Assembly: GCA_934307695.1 (NCBI GenBank)
Contig: CAKRCS010000001.1
Span: forward strand, 384,518 to 448,517
Source of the DNA: an uncultured Agathobacter sp.
Lineage (GTDB): Bacteria > Bacillota > Clostridia > Lachnospirales > Lachnospiraceae
Reading direction: 5' to 3'
DNA: 64,000 bases
Below the pieces are notes generated by a model that was not told the DNA's origin, did not search any database, and saw nothing but the letters and a program-made list of their open reading frames with translations. Positions 15,258 to 24,711 of this stretch are shown here, piece by piece (the stretch's first letter is position 1; each line of letters begins with the position of its first letter). Both the position numbers and the translations under genes were made by a program.

Positions 15258-16619
15258 CTATTCCTGAATCTCTGCCAGTGCCTTTTTGAACTGGAAAGTA
15301 AACAGGATGGAGGTAAAGGTTACCGCAATGACATCCGCGATTGGCTCTGCCAGATACACACCCATTGTCGGATCGGACACAAGGTGCGGAATGATATAGA
15401 TCAGTGGAAGGAGCAGCACAAACTTGCGGACAACCGCTACCACGATGGAATTTACGGCTTTTCCAAGTGAGGTAAATGTTATCTGGCAGGCAATCTGGAT
15501 GCCGAACAGGAATAAACCGCCGAGGTAAATACGAAGCATCGGTGCGGTAAAAGCGATCAGCTCTGCGTCAGGTGTAAAAATGCTTACAAACGCGGCAGGG
15601 AAAAGCTGTATAGCCGCCCAGAGCGTGATCGAGTAGGTAAGGCTTGCAATCAGAAGCAGGCGGAACGTCTTTTTGACGCGGTCTGCGTTTTTTGCTCCAT
15701 AATTGTAGCTGGCGATTGGCTGCGAGCCCTGTCCGATCCCTTGCAGCGGGAGCATAGCAAACTGCATGACGCTTGTCAGGATCGTCATGGCTCCAACCGC
15801 AATGTCCCCGCCGTAGCGGAGCAGGGAGGAATTGAAGCAGACGGTTATAACGCTTTCGCTTGCCTGCATGATAAAGGTAGCAAGTCCAAGTGCCACGCAA
15901 GGCAAAATGACCGGAGCTTCGAGGCACAAATATTTTTTGCGGAGATGTAGCTGCGTCTTTTTCCCGCAGAGGAATGCTACCACCCAGATCGTAGAGATGG
16001 ACTGCGAAATGATGGTTGCAAGTGCGGCACCCTTTACGCCCATATGGAAACCAAAGATAAACAGCGGATCAAGAGTGATGTTGCAGACCGCACCGATGAG
16101 GACGGACACCATAGAAATCGTTGTGAAGCCCTGCGCGGTGATGAAGGTGTTCATGCCGAGCGTCAACTGCACGAACAGAGTTCCGATCGCGTAAATGCGC
16201 ATGTAATCGGTGGCGTAGGTAATGGTGTTTTCGCTTGCACCAAAAGCGAGCAGCAGATTTTCGCTCCAGAGCAGTAAAACTGCGGTCAGGATAAATGAAA
16301 TGACGATCTGGAGGATAAAGCAGTTGCCTAATATTTTTTCTGCGGAATCCAAGTCCTGCTTGCCCATCGAAATGGATGCTCTCGGCGCACCGCCGGAACC
16401 GACCAAAGCGGCGAACGCGGAAACGATCATAATGATCGGCATGCACACACCGACTCCGGTAAGCGCGAGGCTGCCCTCGCCAGGAATATGTCCGATGTAG
16501 ATCCGGTCCACGATGTTGTAGAGCATGTTGATAAGCTGCGCGATCACGGTCGGGATGGAAAGCTTAAGCAGGAGCTTCCCGATGGGTTCAGTCCCTAAAA
16601 AATCTCTATTGTTTTGCAT
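15258..16619 (-). CDS. MATE-family multidrug/Na+ efflux protein
   Basis: 453 residues with about 12 transmembrane segments in two halves. The N terminus has GTEPIGKLLLKLSIPTVIAQ and YNIVDRIYIGH, and the second half repeats the pattern (LGLATFIMQASESVI, GIGQGSQPIASYNYGA), as in MATE transporters of the DinF/NorM superfamily, which exchange cations for drugs or metabolites. The start at 16619 has AAAGGAGA upstream; the frame extends further into the repeat array but without conserved sequence. Substrate unknown. It faces the methyltransferase gene across a shared terminator. Confidence 0.9.
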   Translation of the reverse strand: MQNNRDFLGTEPIGKLLLKLSIPTVIAQLINMLYNIVDRIYIGHIPGEGSLALTGVGVCMPIIMIVSAFAALVGSGGAPRASISMGKQDLDSAEKILGNCFILQIVISFILTAVLLLWSENLLLAFGASENTITYATDYMRIYAIGTLFVQLTLGMNTFITAQGFTTISMVSVLIGAVCNITLDPLFIFGFHMGVKGAALATIISQSISTIWVVAFLCGKKTQLHLRKKYLCLEAPVILPCVALGLATFIMQASESVITVCFNSSLLRYGGDIAVGAMTILTSVMQFAMLPLQGIGQGSQPIASYNYGAKNADRVKKTFRLLLIASLTYSITLWAAIQLFPAAFVSIFTPDAELIAFTAPMLRIYLGGLFLFGIQIACQITFTSLGKAVNSIVVAVVRKFVLLLPLIYIIPHLVSDPTMGVYLAEPIADVIAVTFTSILFTFQFKKALAEIQE

Positions 16620-16697
16620 GGAAAAATCTCCTTTGTAGGTTGCTGATTGTAACCCAACTATTATAAGGCAGAAGATTTTGGTTTGCAAGGTGGAAGT

Positions 16698-16762
16698 GGG
16701 GACGTTCCTTTTGACACGCGCATCGCCCAATGACACATGGAGCGCCCTTTGGAACAAGAAGT
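16698..16762 (+). repeat. REP-like array 3
   Basis: GGGACGTTCCTT head, then diverged 19-bp units (TTGACACGCGCATCGCCCA, ATGACACATGGAGCGCCC), ending at the 3' end of the transposase gene. Confidence 0.8.
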
Positions 16763-16764
16763 GT

Positions 16765-17532
16765 TTAGGTATTTATGACTGTTCGCTGGATAATTCCGCG
16801 AGGTGTACCTGTAAGACGATTTAGCTGTCTTATGGAGAGTCCCTTTTGGTGCAAAAGGACAAGATACTTGTTGCGGTCGGATAAAGATAGCTTTTGAAAA
16901 TCAGTTACGGTGTTGCAATTACAATTTTCCTCAATAATACTTTGAGCAACATCATCCGGCAATCGAATTTTGATCTTATGAATGTCAATACAATCATCGG
17001 AGTGGACATCGATATGTGATTCAAAAAATTGATTTGGAGAGTCGAACAACGCAAGAATATCTTCGGTATCTGTCAGATCAGTAATGCCATTCTGATATTC
17101 ATAAAAGCTGCTCCATGGATAACTGCTTCCCGGCGCTTTTTCAAGCCCGGCTTTGGCTGGGTTATAATGAATGTAGCGGATAACGGTAAGCAGATAACTG
17201 ACATTTTCAACCGGTTCACTGTGATATCTGCCATCCTGCAAAAAACCGGTACGCTGGTACTTGTGGTTAAACCAACCGGCATAAGTCGTATTGATGGGAC
17301 GAAAAATGGATTCCAGCGTGAACTCCGCTGAATGTTGAATAAGAAGATGAACATGATTGGACATCAGGCAATAGGCATAGATTTGAAAGTGGAATTTTTC
17401 CTTATAATATCTGAGAATATCCAGATATTTCAAATAGTCCTTCTGCTCCTCAAAAAGAAGTTGCCTGTCAGCCCCTTTGATGATGATGTGGTATGTCCGA
17501 ATTGATGATTTTTTCCTAGCGTGTCGTGGCAA
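16765..17532 (-). CDS. REP-associated tyrosine transposase (RAYT, Y1 HUH)
   Basis: 255 residues. Marks of the Y1 transposase family: YHIIIKGADRQLLF at the start, the HUH metal motif NHVHLLI (H60, H62) and RYIHYNPAKAG with the likely catalytic Tyr (about Y120). A C-terminal helix-turn-helix-like part (LSIRQLNRLTGTPRGIIQRT) follows, as in RAYTs. It would nick single-stranded DNA at hairpin repeats. The start is a TTG at 17532, supported by AAGGAGG nine bases upstream and by family alignment of MPRHARKKS. The gene is full length with all motifs intact. It lies between inverted arrays of the repeat it presumably acts on. Confidence 0.9.
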   Translation of the reverse strand: MPRHARKKSSIRTYHIIIKGADRQLLFEEQKDYLKYLDILRYYKEKFHFQIYAYCLMSNHVHLLIQHSAEFTLESIFRPINTTYAGWFNHKYQRTGFLQDGRYHSEPVENVSYLLTVIRYIHYNPAKAGLEKAPGSSYPWSSFYEYQNGITDLTDTEDILALFDSPNQFFESHIDVHSDDCIDIHKIKIRLPDDVAQSIIEENCNCNTVTDFQKLSLSDRNKYLVLLHQKGLSIRQLNRLTGTPRGIIQRTVINT

Positions 17533-17717
17533 TAAAAGATCCTCCTTGTAAAAATGGTTAAAATATTATAAAAAGGGAATAGTGGGTGAAGCCCCGCGAA
17601 TAATTCAAGTGGATGATGACACAAATGAATTATAATACTATAATATATATTTTATAGTAATTGTGTGAAATGTAAATAGGAAAAAGTATATATTTGTCCT
17701 GCACAAGAGTAGTTGAA

Positions 17718-17811
17718 CCAAAGGGCGCTCCATGTGTCAAAGGGCAGTGCATGTGTCAAAGAGCGCTCCATGTGTCAATGGGCGCTTCGCGTGTCAAAAG
17801 GAACGTCCCCA
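17718..17811 (-). repeat. REP-like array 4 (inverted)
   Basis: Reverse-complement units (TGGGCGCTTCGCGTGTCAA and variants) ending in AAGGAACGTCCCC, i.e. the GGGACGTTCC head on the minus strand. It ends 14 bp before the start of the YfhO gene, so it occupies that gene's promoter region. Confidence 0.8.
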
Positions 17812-17824
17812 CGAAAGGAATAGC

Positions 17825-20254
17825 ATGTATACAATACTCACAGCAATCGTCTTATTTTTCTGCGGGCTGTTTAGCTTCAGAAACGGAATATTTGGCTCAG
17901 ATATAGACTGGATCAGTCAGCACAGCGTGATACCGGATTATTTCAGACAGCTTTTTTATGATACCGGAAACCTCTTCCCGGAATTTGCCACAAACATCGG
18001 AGGAGGGCAGAATATCTATAATTTCTCGTATTACGGGCTATATAGTCCGGTGATTTTGATTTCGTATCTGTTCCCGTCGGTCAAGATGGGAACATACCTT
18101 ATGATTTCCATGGTTGTAAGCCTGATCGCGGCGGTGCTGCTGTTTTACAAGTGGCTGCAAAAACGGGGGATTTCGCGCTTTGTCAGCTTTATGACCGCGC
18201 TCATGTTCCTGCTGGCGGGACCGATGATCTATCATTCGTATAATCAGATCATGTTCGTCAATTATATGCCGTTTTTGTGCCTCGCGCTCATCGGTGTGGA
18301 TCGCTATTTTGACGAGAACAGGGAGGGGCTTTATACGGTCAGCGTCTGGCTGATGATCATGACCAGCTTTTATTTTGGCATCGGCGGGATGCTGGTGCTT
18401 GTGATATATGGGATTTACCGTTATATGGGCAGCGAAGGGAAAAAGAACATAAAGACGTTTCTTCTGGAGGGTATCCGTTTCCTTATTCCGATGCTGGTGG
18501 CGGTGCTTATGAGCGCGGTGCTGCTTGTGCCGACTGCGTATGTTCTCATGGGCGGAAGATCGTCAGGAACCAAAGCCGCGGTATCCTTGGGAGAATTGTT
18601 TAGCCCGCATATAAATATCGGCGAATTTTTGTATAGCCCTTATGGAATCGGTCTGGCGGCACTTGTGATCGTCGTGCTTATCGCAGGGATTTTTTACAAA
18701 AAAGGCAATGAACGGTGGCTGCATATAGCCTGCATTCTGGTTCTGGTCATCCCGGTTTTCGCGTGGGCGTTAAATGGCGGACTTTATATCCGGAATAAGG
18801 TGTTTGTTCCTTTTTTGCCGCTTTTGTGCTATATGATCGCAGCATACATAGAGAAGCAGCGAAAAGAGGAAATTCCGTTTGTGACGGGACTGATCCCGTT
18901 TGTTCTTACGCTTCTCCTGCTTTTTACCGGAAGGAAAACCGTCTATTGGGTGGATGGAATCCTGATGCTTGGCTGTTTTCTAATCTGCTATAAGAAAAAA
19001 TGCATGCAGTATCTGATCCTGCCGTCCGTCCTGATCCTGTGCGTGCAGGGCTTTTTGTACAACAATACCAGTCCGACGAACGTTGCGCCAAAGTATTACA
19101 ATCAGGTTACGGACAAGACGAACCGCAAGGAGATCGATAAGATTGCAAAAGAAGAAAATGGCTTTTACAGGATTGAGCAAAACGGCGATGTAAAAACGGA
19201 TTTTGCAGACTTAAACCGCATCTGGTCAGCAGACCAGTACATATCGTCCATCTATTCTTCAGTCGAAAATCCGGATTATCAGAACTTCCGGACGCAGACG
19301 TTTCAGGTTGAGCAGCCCTATCGGAATATTCTGATGCAGGCGCGGGCGCATAACGCGGTATTCCAGCGCTTTATGGGTGTGAAATATCTGCTGTCGGATG
19401 AGGCAGTGCCGGGCTATAAGAAGATAGGGGAAAAGCTGTATGAGAACGAAGATGTTCTTCCGGTTGCTTACTACACAAGCCGCGTAATGCCGCAGACGCA
19501 GTATGATACACTGCAATTTCCATATAACCAGCTTGCATTTTTGTCGCGCGCGGTGGTGGATACAAAGGAGGCGGGCAATACAGACACCGCGTTTCTTGAT
19601 GCCGGCTTAAAAAAGATTCCGGTAAATATCCAGACGGATGCGATCGGGATCGAAAGTGCCTCGGAGGGTGATATCCTGTTCTTGCAGTTTCAGGTAGAAA
19701 ATCACTCGCCAAAGTCGGATGTTGCGATCAGCGTAGAGGGTGTACGCAATAAGCTGTCGGCAGAGAATCATATTTACTATAACGGAAACACTTGCTTTAC
19801 CTACGCAGTTTTGCTTAAGGAAGGGCAAACTGGCGTGGCAGTTTCGATGAGCGATGGAGACTATGAGATCTCTGATCTTACCGGATATCTGTGGAAAAGC
19901 GCTGAAAATAAGGATTTGCGCTCGCAGCTTATCGAAGCGGAGTTCATTCTGGACAAGGCTGCAACGAAGGGAGACATCATAAAAGGCTCTGTGGATGCGA
20001 CGGCAGATAATGGATATCTTATCACATCCATTCCTTATGACGAGAATTTTGAAGTGCTTGTCGATGGAGAATCTGCTGCCTGCGAAAAGGTAAATACGGC
20101 ATTTCTCGGACTGAAGATGGATAAGGGAATGCATGAGGTGACGATCGAATATCACGCGCCGGGCGTTCTGGCTGGGAAAATCTTAAGCATCACGGGTTTG
20201 CTGCTTGGTGTGCTGGCGCATTTTGTGATTTTTCAAAAAAGGAGCCGAAAATAA
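17825..20254 (+). CDS. YfhO-family membrane protein (GT-C-like glycosyltransferase)
   Basis: 809 residues: about 12-13 transmembrane segments in the first 430 residues, then a soluble extracytoplasmic part (about 440-780) and a final membrane helix. The start (FGSDIDWISQHSVIPDYFRQLF, then GGGQNIYNFSYYGLYSPV) is typical of YfhO proteins, which in other Firmicutes glycosylate lipoteichoic acid or related polymers. An early Asp pair in the first loop (GSDID) fits a GT-C active site. ATG 17825 follows AAAGGAA; the upstream open frame is only repeat array. Exact product unknown. Confidence 0.85.
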   Translation: MYTILTAIVLFFCGLFSFRNGIFGSDIDWISQHSVIPDYFRQLFYDTGNLFPEFATNIGGGQNIYNFSYYGLYSPVILISYLFPSVKMGTYLMISMVVSLIAAVLLFYKWLQKRGISRFVSFMTALMFLLAGPMIYHSYNQIMFVNYMPFLCLALIGVDRYFDENREGLYTVSVWLMIMTSFYFGIGGMLVLVIYGIYRYMGSEGKKNIKTFLLEGIRFLIPMLVAVLMSAVLLVPTAYVLMGGRSSGTKAAVSLGELFSPHINIGEFLYSPYGIGLAALVIVVLIAGIFYKKGNERWLHIACILVLVIPVFAWALNGGLYIRNKVFVPFLPLLCYMIAAYIEKQRKEEIPFVTGLIPFVLTLLLLFTGRKTVYWVDGILMLGCFLICYKKKCMQYLILPSVLILCVQGFLYNNTSPTNVAPKYYNQVTDKTNRKEIDKIAKEENGFYRIEQNGDVKTDFADLNRIWSADQYISSIYSSVENPDYQNFRTQTFQVEQPYRNILMQARAHNAVFQRFMGVKYLLSDEAVPGYKKIGEKLYENEDVLPVAYYTSRVMPQTQYDTLQFPYNQLAFLSRAVVDTKEAGNTDTAFLDAGLKKIPVNIQTDAIGIESASEGDILFLQFQVENHSPKSDVAISVEGVRNKLSAENHIYYNGNTCFTYAVLLKEGQTGVAVSMSDGDYEISDLTGYLWKSAENKDLRSQLIEAEFILDKAATKGDIIKGSVDATADNGYLITSIPYDENFEVLVDGESAACEKVNTAFLGLKMDKGMHEVTIEYHAPGVLAGKILSITGLLLGVLAHFVIFQKRSRK

Positions 20255-20390
20255 TTTTGATAGCATCAATTATTGTATTCTATGCATAATTACGTTAAAA
20301 TGATACGGAAGAAATTGGCATAGATATTTATGGTGTTATCTCAATCGAGAGCACCGGAATAAAAATAAGCAGGCATGGGGATCGGCGGCT

Positions 20391-20852
20391 GTGAAGAAAA
20401 GAGGATATGTGATTAATTACATATTGTTGCTGGTATGCATCCTTACATCACTCAATCATGTGGAAAGCTATAAGACAATGATTGGGCAGATGTCTTATTT
20501 GGATGCGCAAAGCCGTGACAATGCCACAAGCATTGACGATACAACAGCAACAGCAAACAATTCACGCACCGATTACATAAGGACGATCGGTTATATTACG
20601 AGCGCGGACGCATGTACGGAGGAGATGCTGGAAAGCGCCCACTCAAATCTGTTGAACCGGACTTTGGCGGTCAGGCAAAACGAGATCCGGGCGAAGGATG
20701 GAGCGCGGTCAGAATCGATAAAAGCTGAAGGTGCGCTGCAAAATGCAAATCAATTCTATACATTTGCCGATCTGTGTGCAAAGATAACCGGCACGGATAC
20801 GGCAGGTGTCATACGTTTTATTCACAACAAGGATGGAAAAAAGGAAATCTGA
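20391..20852 (+). CDS. Hypothetical membrane-anchored protein
   Basis: 153 residues, not recognised. A Lys/Arg start and one hydrophobic segment (YVINYILLLVCILTSL, residues about 6-21) suggest a signal anchor; the rest is hydrophilic, rich in Asp, Asn, Thr and Ala, and probably outside the cell. The GTG start lacks a strong ribosome site, so the start is uncertain. It lies alone between the YfhO gene and a tiny membrane protein. Confidence 0.55.
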   Translation: MKKRGYVINYILLLVCILTSLNHVESYKTMIGQMSYLDAQSRDNATSIDDTTATANNSRTDYIRTIGYITSADACTEEMLESAHSNLLNRTLAVRQNEIRAKDGARSESIKAEGALQNANQFYTFADLCAKITGTDTAGVIRFIHNKDGKKEI

Positions 20853-20927
20853 TATCAGTTGATCGAGACTGCCCGTGGAAACATGGGTTTATTTGCGTAC
20901 ACAAAAACGGATATTGGAGGAATAAAA

Positions 20928-21062
20928 ATGGTACAGAATATAATTGTTGTTGTGTTGTTTGCAGCGATGATCGGAGCAGGAGCATTTGGATGGTGGCTGG
21001 AAAACGGAAAGGATAAAACAAAGGAGGAGAATGCAGGGGAGAACGAAAACGACAAGGCGTAA
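20928..21062 (+). CDS. Small single-span membrane protein
   Basis: 44 residues: a hydrophobic helix (VQNIIVVVLFAAMIGAGAFGWWL, described by position 2-24) followed by a charged tail rich in Lys, Glu and Asn. TTGGAGGAATAAAA gives a strong ribosome site for ATG 20928. The layout is that of many small bacterial membrane proteins with unknown roles. Confidence 0.6.
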   Translation: MVQNIIVVVLFAAMIGAGAFGWWLENGKDKTKEENAGENENDKA

Positions 21063-21174
21063 AAACCACGCGAAAATGGAAAAACGTGCATAATAATATC
21101 ACTTATCTTCTTTTTGTGGTAAAATATAGTCCATAAGGCGGCAATTCTGCCGGGAATATTGGAAGGAGCATAGG

Positions 21175-22353
21175 ATGCAATACAGGAATGACAAATACGG
21201 TAATCCGATATCAATTCTGGGATTTGGCTGCATGCGTTTTACGCAGACCGCCGGCAAGATCGATCTTGCAAAAGCGGAACGGGAGATCATGGAAGCATAC
21301 AATTCCGGCGTGACGTACTATGATACGGCATATACATATCCGGGAAGCGAAGCCGCGGTTGGGGAGATACTGGAGCACAACGGAATCCGGGAGAAGGTAA
21401 AAATTGCGACAAAGCTGCCACACTATCTTTTGAAAAAACCGGGAGATATGGATCGCTACTTTAATGAACAGTTAAAGCGGCTGCGCACCGATTATGTGGA
21501 TTACTATCTTATGCACATGCTCACGGACGTTAAGACCTGGCAGCGCCTGAAGGACATGGGGATTTTAGAATGGCTGGAGGAGAAAAAGCGCACAGGCGCG
21601 ATCCGGCAGATCGGATTTTCTTACCATGGCAATTCGGATATGTTCTGCCAGCTGCTCGATGCGTATGACTGGGATTTCTGCCAGATCCAGTACAATTATA
21701 TGGATGAACATTCGCAGGCAGGGCGGACAGGGCTGATGTATGCGGCACAGAAGGGAATACCGGTCATCATCATGGAACCGCTGCGCGGTGGACGGCTGGT
21801 AAATGGGCTTCCGCGCGAGGCAAAAGAGATTTTCGCACAGTATGAGATCAAAAGAAGTCCGGCGGAATGGGCGTTTCGCTGGCTGTGGAACCAGCCACAG
21901 GTAACGTGCGTCCTGTCTGGAATGAACTCGCTTGAGATGGTACAGGAAAATGTAAAAACAGCTTCGGAGATGCTTCCGGGTGCGTTTGGGGCGCGCGAGG
22001 AGAAGCTGTTTGTGGATGTGGTCGCGGCAATCCAGTCGAAAATGCGTGTCGGCTGTACCGGATGCCGGTATTGTATGCCATGCCCGATGCATGTGGATAT
22101 TCCGGGAACTTTTGCGGCATATAACCGGCAGGCAGCCGAGGGATGGTTCGCGGCGCTGAGGGATTACTTTATGTGCACTGTGGTTCGCAAGGATTACACA
22201 GGACCGGCAAACTGCATCGGCTGCGGAAAGTGCGAACAGCACTGCCCGCAGCATATTGAGATCCGAAAAGAACTGCAAAATGCAAAAGCTGCGCTTGAGA
22301 CACCTGTTTATAAGGTGGCAAGAAAGGTGCTGCCGCTTATCATGAAGTATTGA
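21175..22353 (+). CDS. Aldo/keto reductase with C-terminal ferredoxin domain
   Basis: 392 residues. Residues about 1-280 form an aldo/keto reductase barrel (ILGFGCMRF, YDTAYTYPGSEAAVGEIL, HMLTDV, IMEPLRGGRLV). The C-terminal part carries two Cys clusters, CTGCRYCMPC and CIGCGKCEQHCPQHIEI, for 4Fe-4S binding. This fused form is common in anaerobes and is thought to couple carbonyl reduction to ferredoxin-type electrons; the substrate is unknown. GGAAGGAGC precedes the ATG. Monocistronic as far as can be seen. Confidence 0.9.
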   Translation: MQYRNDKYGNPISILGFGCMRFTQTAGKIDLAKAEREIMEAYNSGVTYYDTAYTYPGSEAAVGEILEHNGIREKVKIATKLPHYLLKKPGDMDRYFNEQLKRLRTDYVDYYLMHMLTDVKTWQRLKDMGILEWLEEKKRTGAIRQIGFSYHGNSDMFCQLLDAYDWDFCQIQYNYMDEHSQAGRTGLMYAAQKGIPVIIMEPLRGGRLVNGLPREAKEIFAQYEIKRSPAEWAFRWLWNQPQVTCVLSGMNSLEMVQENVKTASEMLPGAFGAREEKLFVDVVAAIQSKMRVGCTGCRYCMPCPMHVDIPGTFAAYNRQAAEGWFAALRDYFMCTVVRKDYTGPANCIGCGKCEQHCPQHIEIRKELQNAKAALETPVYKVARKVLPLIMKY

Positions 22354-22408
22354 AACGAGTTTTAAGGTGTGTTATAGTCTAAGAAAGCAAACGCGGAGGA
22401 ACGGTCAG

Positions 22409-23368
22409 ATGAGCAGGAGAACACGACACATTGCGTTTTTGGCATGTGCGGCTGCGTGTATGCTTTCCGGCTGTGGACAAAAGACGAATACCACGGATCA
22501 GGAAGCGTATAGGCAGTATGGGATAAATTGCATAGAGAGTGGAGACTATCCATCGGCAGTCGATGCGTTTCAGAAGGCGCTGGATCAGTCACACGGCAAG
22601 GTAACCGCCGCGGAGATTGACATTTGCTACTATAAGGCAGAGGCACAGTTTTTAAGCGGAGATTACGAGGGCGCACAGACGACCTATCAGGCGCTGATCG
22701 ATTATAAGGATGATGCGAACAGCTATTTCCTGCGCGGATGCATGCGGTTCCAGCTCGGAATGCAGGAGGAAGCGCTGAATGATTTCGGGATGGCGGTAAG
22801 CCGCGAGAAGAATGACCGGAATCTGTACATCGGCATCTATCAGGTGATGGCAGCCAACGGACTTGAGAGCGAAGGACAGTATTATCTGCATCAGGCACTT
22901 GAGGTTAGTGGGGATAAAGCGGAGGATCTCATGCAAAAAGGCAGGGTATACCTGATGCTGGGCGACACGCAGAATGCATCGGCAAGTCTTTTGAATGCGA
23001 TTGAAAAGGGAAGCGTAGAAGCCAATTTTTATCTGGCAGAGACCTACGAAGAGCTTGGAGATACAAAGAGTGCGGATGAATATTTTCAGAAGTATCTCGA
23101 TGCCGGGATCGCCAGCTCCTACGAGTTGTACGAGGTGGGGACACGCTTTATGAACCGTGGAGATTATGAGCATGCGGTCAACTACTTTAAGACTGCGTTA
23201 GAGCAGGAAGAAGTGCCGAATGAAGCCTCCATTTTGAAAAATATGGTGATGGCTTATGAAGGACAGCGTGATTTTGCCTCAGCAAGGGATGTTTTGGGGC
23301 GTTACCTTGAATTGAACCCGGATGACGAGGCTGCAAATAAGGAAATGACGTTTTTGTCCTCAAGATGA
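22409..23368 (+). CDS. TPR-repeat lipoprotein
   Basis: 319 residues. A lipoprotein signal ends in the lipobox MLSGC (C22), so it should be anchored outside the membrane. The rest consists of tetratricopeptide repeats (for example AYRQYGINCIESGDYPSAVD, DICYYKAEAQFLSGDYEGAQ), from residue 35 to the end, which form a helical protein-binding scaffold. The partner is unknown. ATG 22409 follows GCGGAGGAAC. A terminator lies between it and hflX. Confidence 0.85.
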   Translation: MSRRTRHIAFLACAAACMLSGCGQKTNTTDQEAYRQYGINCIESGDYPSAVDAFQKALDQSHGKVTAAEIDICYYKAEAQFLSGDYEGAQTTYQALIDYKDDANSYFLRGCMRFQLGMQEEALNDFGMAVSREKNDRNLYIGIYQVMAANGLESEGQYYLHQALEVSGDKAEDLMQKGRVYLMLGDTQNASASLLNAIEKGSVEANFYLAETYEELGDTKSADEYFQKYLDAGIASSYELYEVGTRFMNRGDYEHAVNYFKTALEQEEVPNEASILKNMVMAYEGQRDFASARDVLGRYLELNPDDEAANKEMTFLSSR

Positions 23369-23407
23369 TCTTACGGCTTAGAAAAGCAGCGAAAGTCTAT
23401 GATTAAG

Positions 23408-23446
23408 AATCGCCAGTCCGGCGGATACCGGATATGGCGATTTTTT
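23408..23446 (+). terminator. Terminator after TPR lipoprotein gene
   Basis: AATCGCCA pairs with TGGCGATT, with inner TCCGG/CCGGA, followed by TTTTTT. Confidence 0.8.
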
Positions 23447-23466
23447 GACTTAATAAAGGAGAATAT

Positions 23467-24711
23467 ATGGCAGAACTGATAAGGATTGAAGAAATTGAAG
23501 AGCGCGTGATCTTAGTAGGAGTGAGCGAGCAGGAGGGGGATGATGCGGAGGACTCTGTGAGCGAGCTTGCGGAGCTTGTAGAGACTGCCGGGGCTACCCC
23601 GGTCGGGACACTGATCCAGAAGAGGGAGAACCGCCATCCGGGAACCTATATCGGATCTGGAAAGGTGGAGGAGCTGCGCGCGATGATCGCGGAGAAAAAT
23701 GCAACGGGAATCGTCTGCGATGATGAGCTTTCCCCGGCGCAGATCAAGAATCTGGAGATGCTTCTGGATACGAAGATCATGGATCGGACGTTGATCATTT
23801 TGGATATTTTTGCGGCGCACGCAACTACGAGCGAGGGCAAGATTCAGGTAGAACTGGCACAGCTACGCTACCGCTTAAGCCGCCTTACCGGACTTGGACG
23901 CTCGATGTCCCGTCTTGGAGGTGGAATCGGTACGAGAGGACCGGGAGAGAAAAAGCTGGAGATGGACCGGCGGCTGATCAACGACCGCATTGCGCAGCTT
24001 CGAAGAGAACTGAAGGTGGTTGAGTGCCACCGGGATATTACAAGAGCGAGAAGAAAGAAAAACCAGATACCGGTTGCCGCGATCGTCGGTTATACCAATG
24101 CGGGAAAATCTACGCTTTTGAATCATCTGACGGATGCGGATGTTCTTGAGGAGGATAAGCTTTTTGCAACACTCGATCCGACAACCAGAATGCTGGAGCT
24201 TGGCGGGCACCAGCAGATCCTCCTGACAGATACGGTCGGATTTATCCGCAAGCTCCCGCACCATCTGATCGAGGCGTTCAAGAGTACGCTGGAGGAAGCA
24301 CGCTACGCGGATTACATCATCCATGTGGTGGATGCTTCTAATCCGCAGCGGGATAAACAGATGCACATCACCTATGCGACGCTGGATGATCTCGGAATCA
24401 AGGATAAGCCGGTTGTGACACTGTTCAATAAGCAGGATCTTAGAACTGACAATGAGCCGCTTCACGATTTCCGGGCAGATCATGTGCGGAATATTTCGGC
24501 GGGAACCGGAGCGGGACTTGAGGAGGTCAAGGCACTCTTGGAGGAGCTGCTCCGCAACAACAAAATATATGTGGAGCGCGTGATCCCTTACGATAAAGCG
24601 GGCATTCTCCAGCTTGTCCGCACACAGGGCGAACTGCTGGAGGAGGAGTACGGGCAGGACGGAATCTCCATCAAAGCATACGTTCCGATGGAGGTTTACG
24701 GACGTTTATAA
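23467..24711 (+). CDS. hflX: GTPase HflX
   Basis: 414 residues. The HflX N-terminal domain (TPVGTLIQKRENRHPGTYIG, the DDELSPAQIKNLE segment) is followed by the Gly-rich hinge GGGIGTRGPGEKKLE and the GTPase domain with P-loop GYTNAGKST, DTVGFIRKLP (G3) and NKQD (G4). HflX binds 50S/70S ribosomes and splits or rescues stalled ones, especially under stress. AAAGGAGAATAT precedes the ATG. Its last 6 bp overlap the convergent regulator gene, so no terminator lies between the two. Confidence 0.95.
   Translation: MAELIRIEEIEERVILVGVSEQEGDDAEDSVSELAELVETAGATPVGTLIQKRENRHPGTYIGSGKVEELRAMIAEKNATGIVCDDELSPAQIKNLEMLLDTKIMDRTLIILDIFAAHATTSEGKIQVELAQLRYRLSRLTGLGRSMSRLGGGIGTRGPGEKKLEMDRRLINDRIAQLRRELKVVECHRDITRARRKKNQIPVAAIVGYTNAGKSTLLNHLTDADVLEEDKLFATLDPTTRMLELGGHQQILLTDTVGFIRKLPHHLIEAFKSTLEEARYADYIIHVVDASNPQRDKQMHITYATLDDLGIKDKPVVTLFNKQDLRTDNEPLHDFRADHVRNISAGTGAGLEEVKALLEELLRNNKIYVERVIPYDKAGILQLVRTQGELLEEEYGQDGISIKAYVPMEVYGRL

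Larger units (their letters stand above)
16698..17811. mobile_element. RAYT element: transposase gene between inverted REP arrays
   Basis: A 1.1-kb unit bounded on the left by array 3 (GGGACGTTCC head, forward) and on the right by array 4 (the same head, inverted). The inner ends ACACATGGAGCGCCCTTTGG and its reverse complement match exactly on both sides. The only gene inside is the REP-associated tyrosine transposase. The symmetry suggests a unit that moved, or still can move, as a whole; array copies without a transposase sit nearby. Confidence 0.65.

Noticed and set aside
16620..16757. 46-residue N-terminal extension of the MATE protein
   Set aside because: It translates the repeat array and lacks conservation; ATG 16619 has a good ribosome site.
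17732..17824. 31-residue N-terminal extension of the YfhO protein
   Set aside because: It is translated repeat array; ATG 17825 with AAAGGAA is better.
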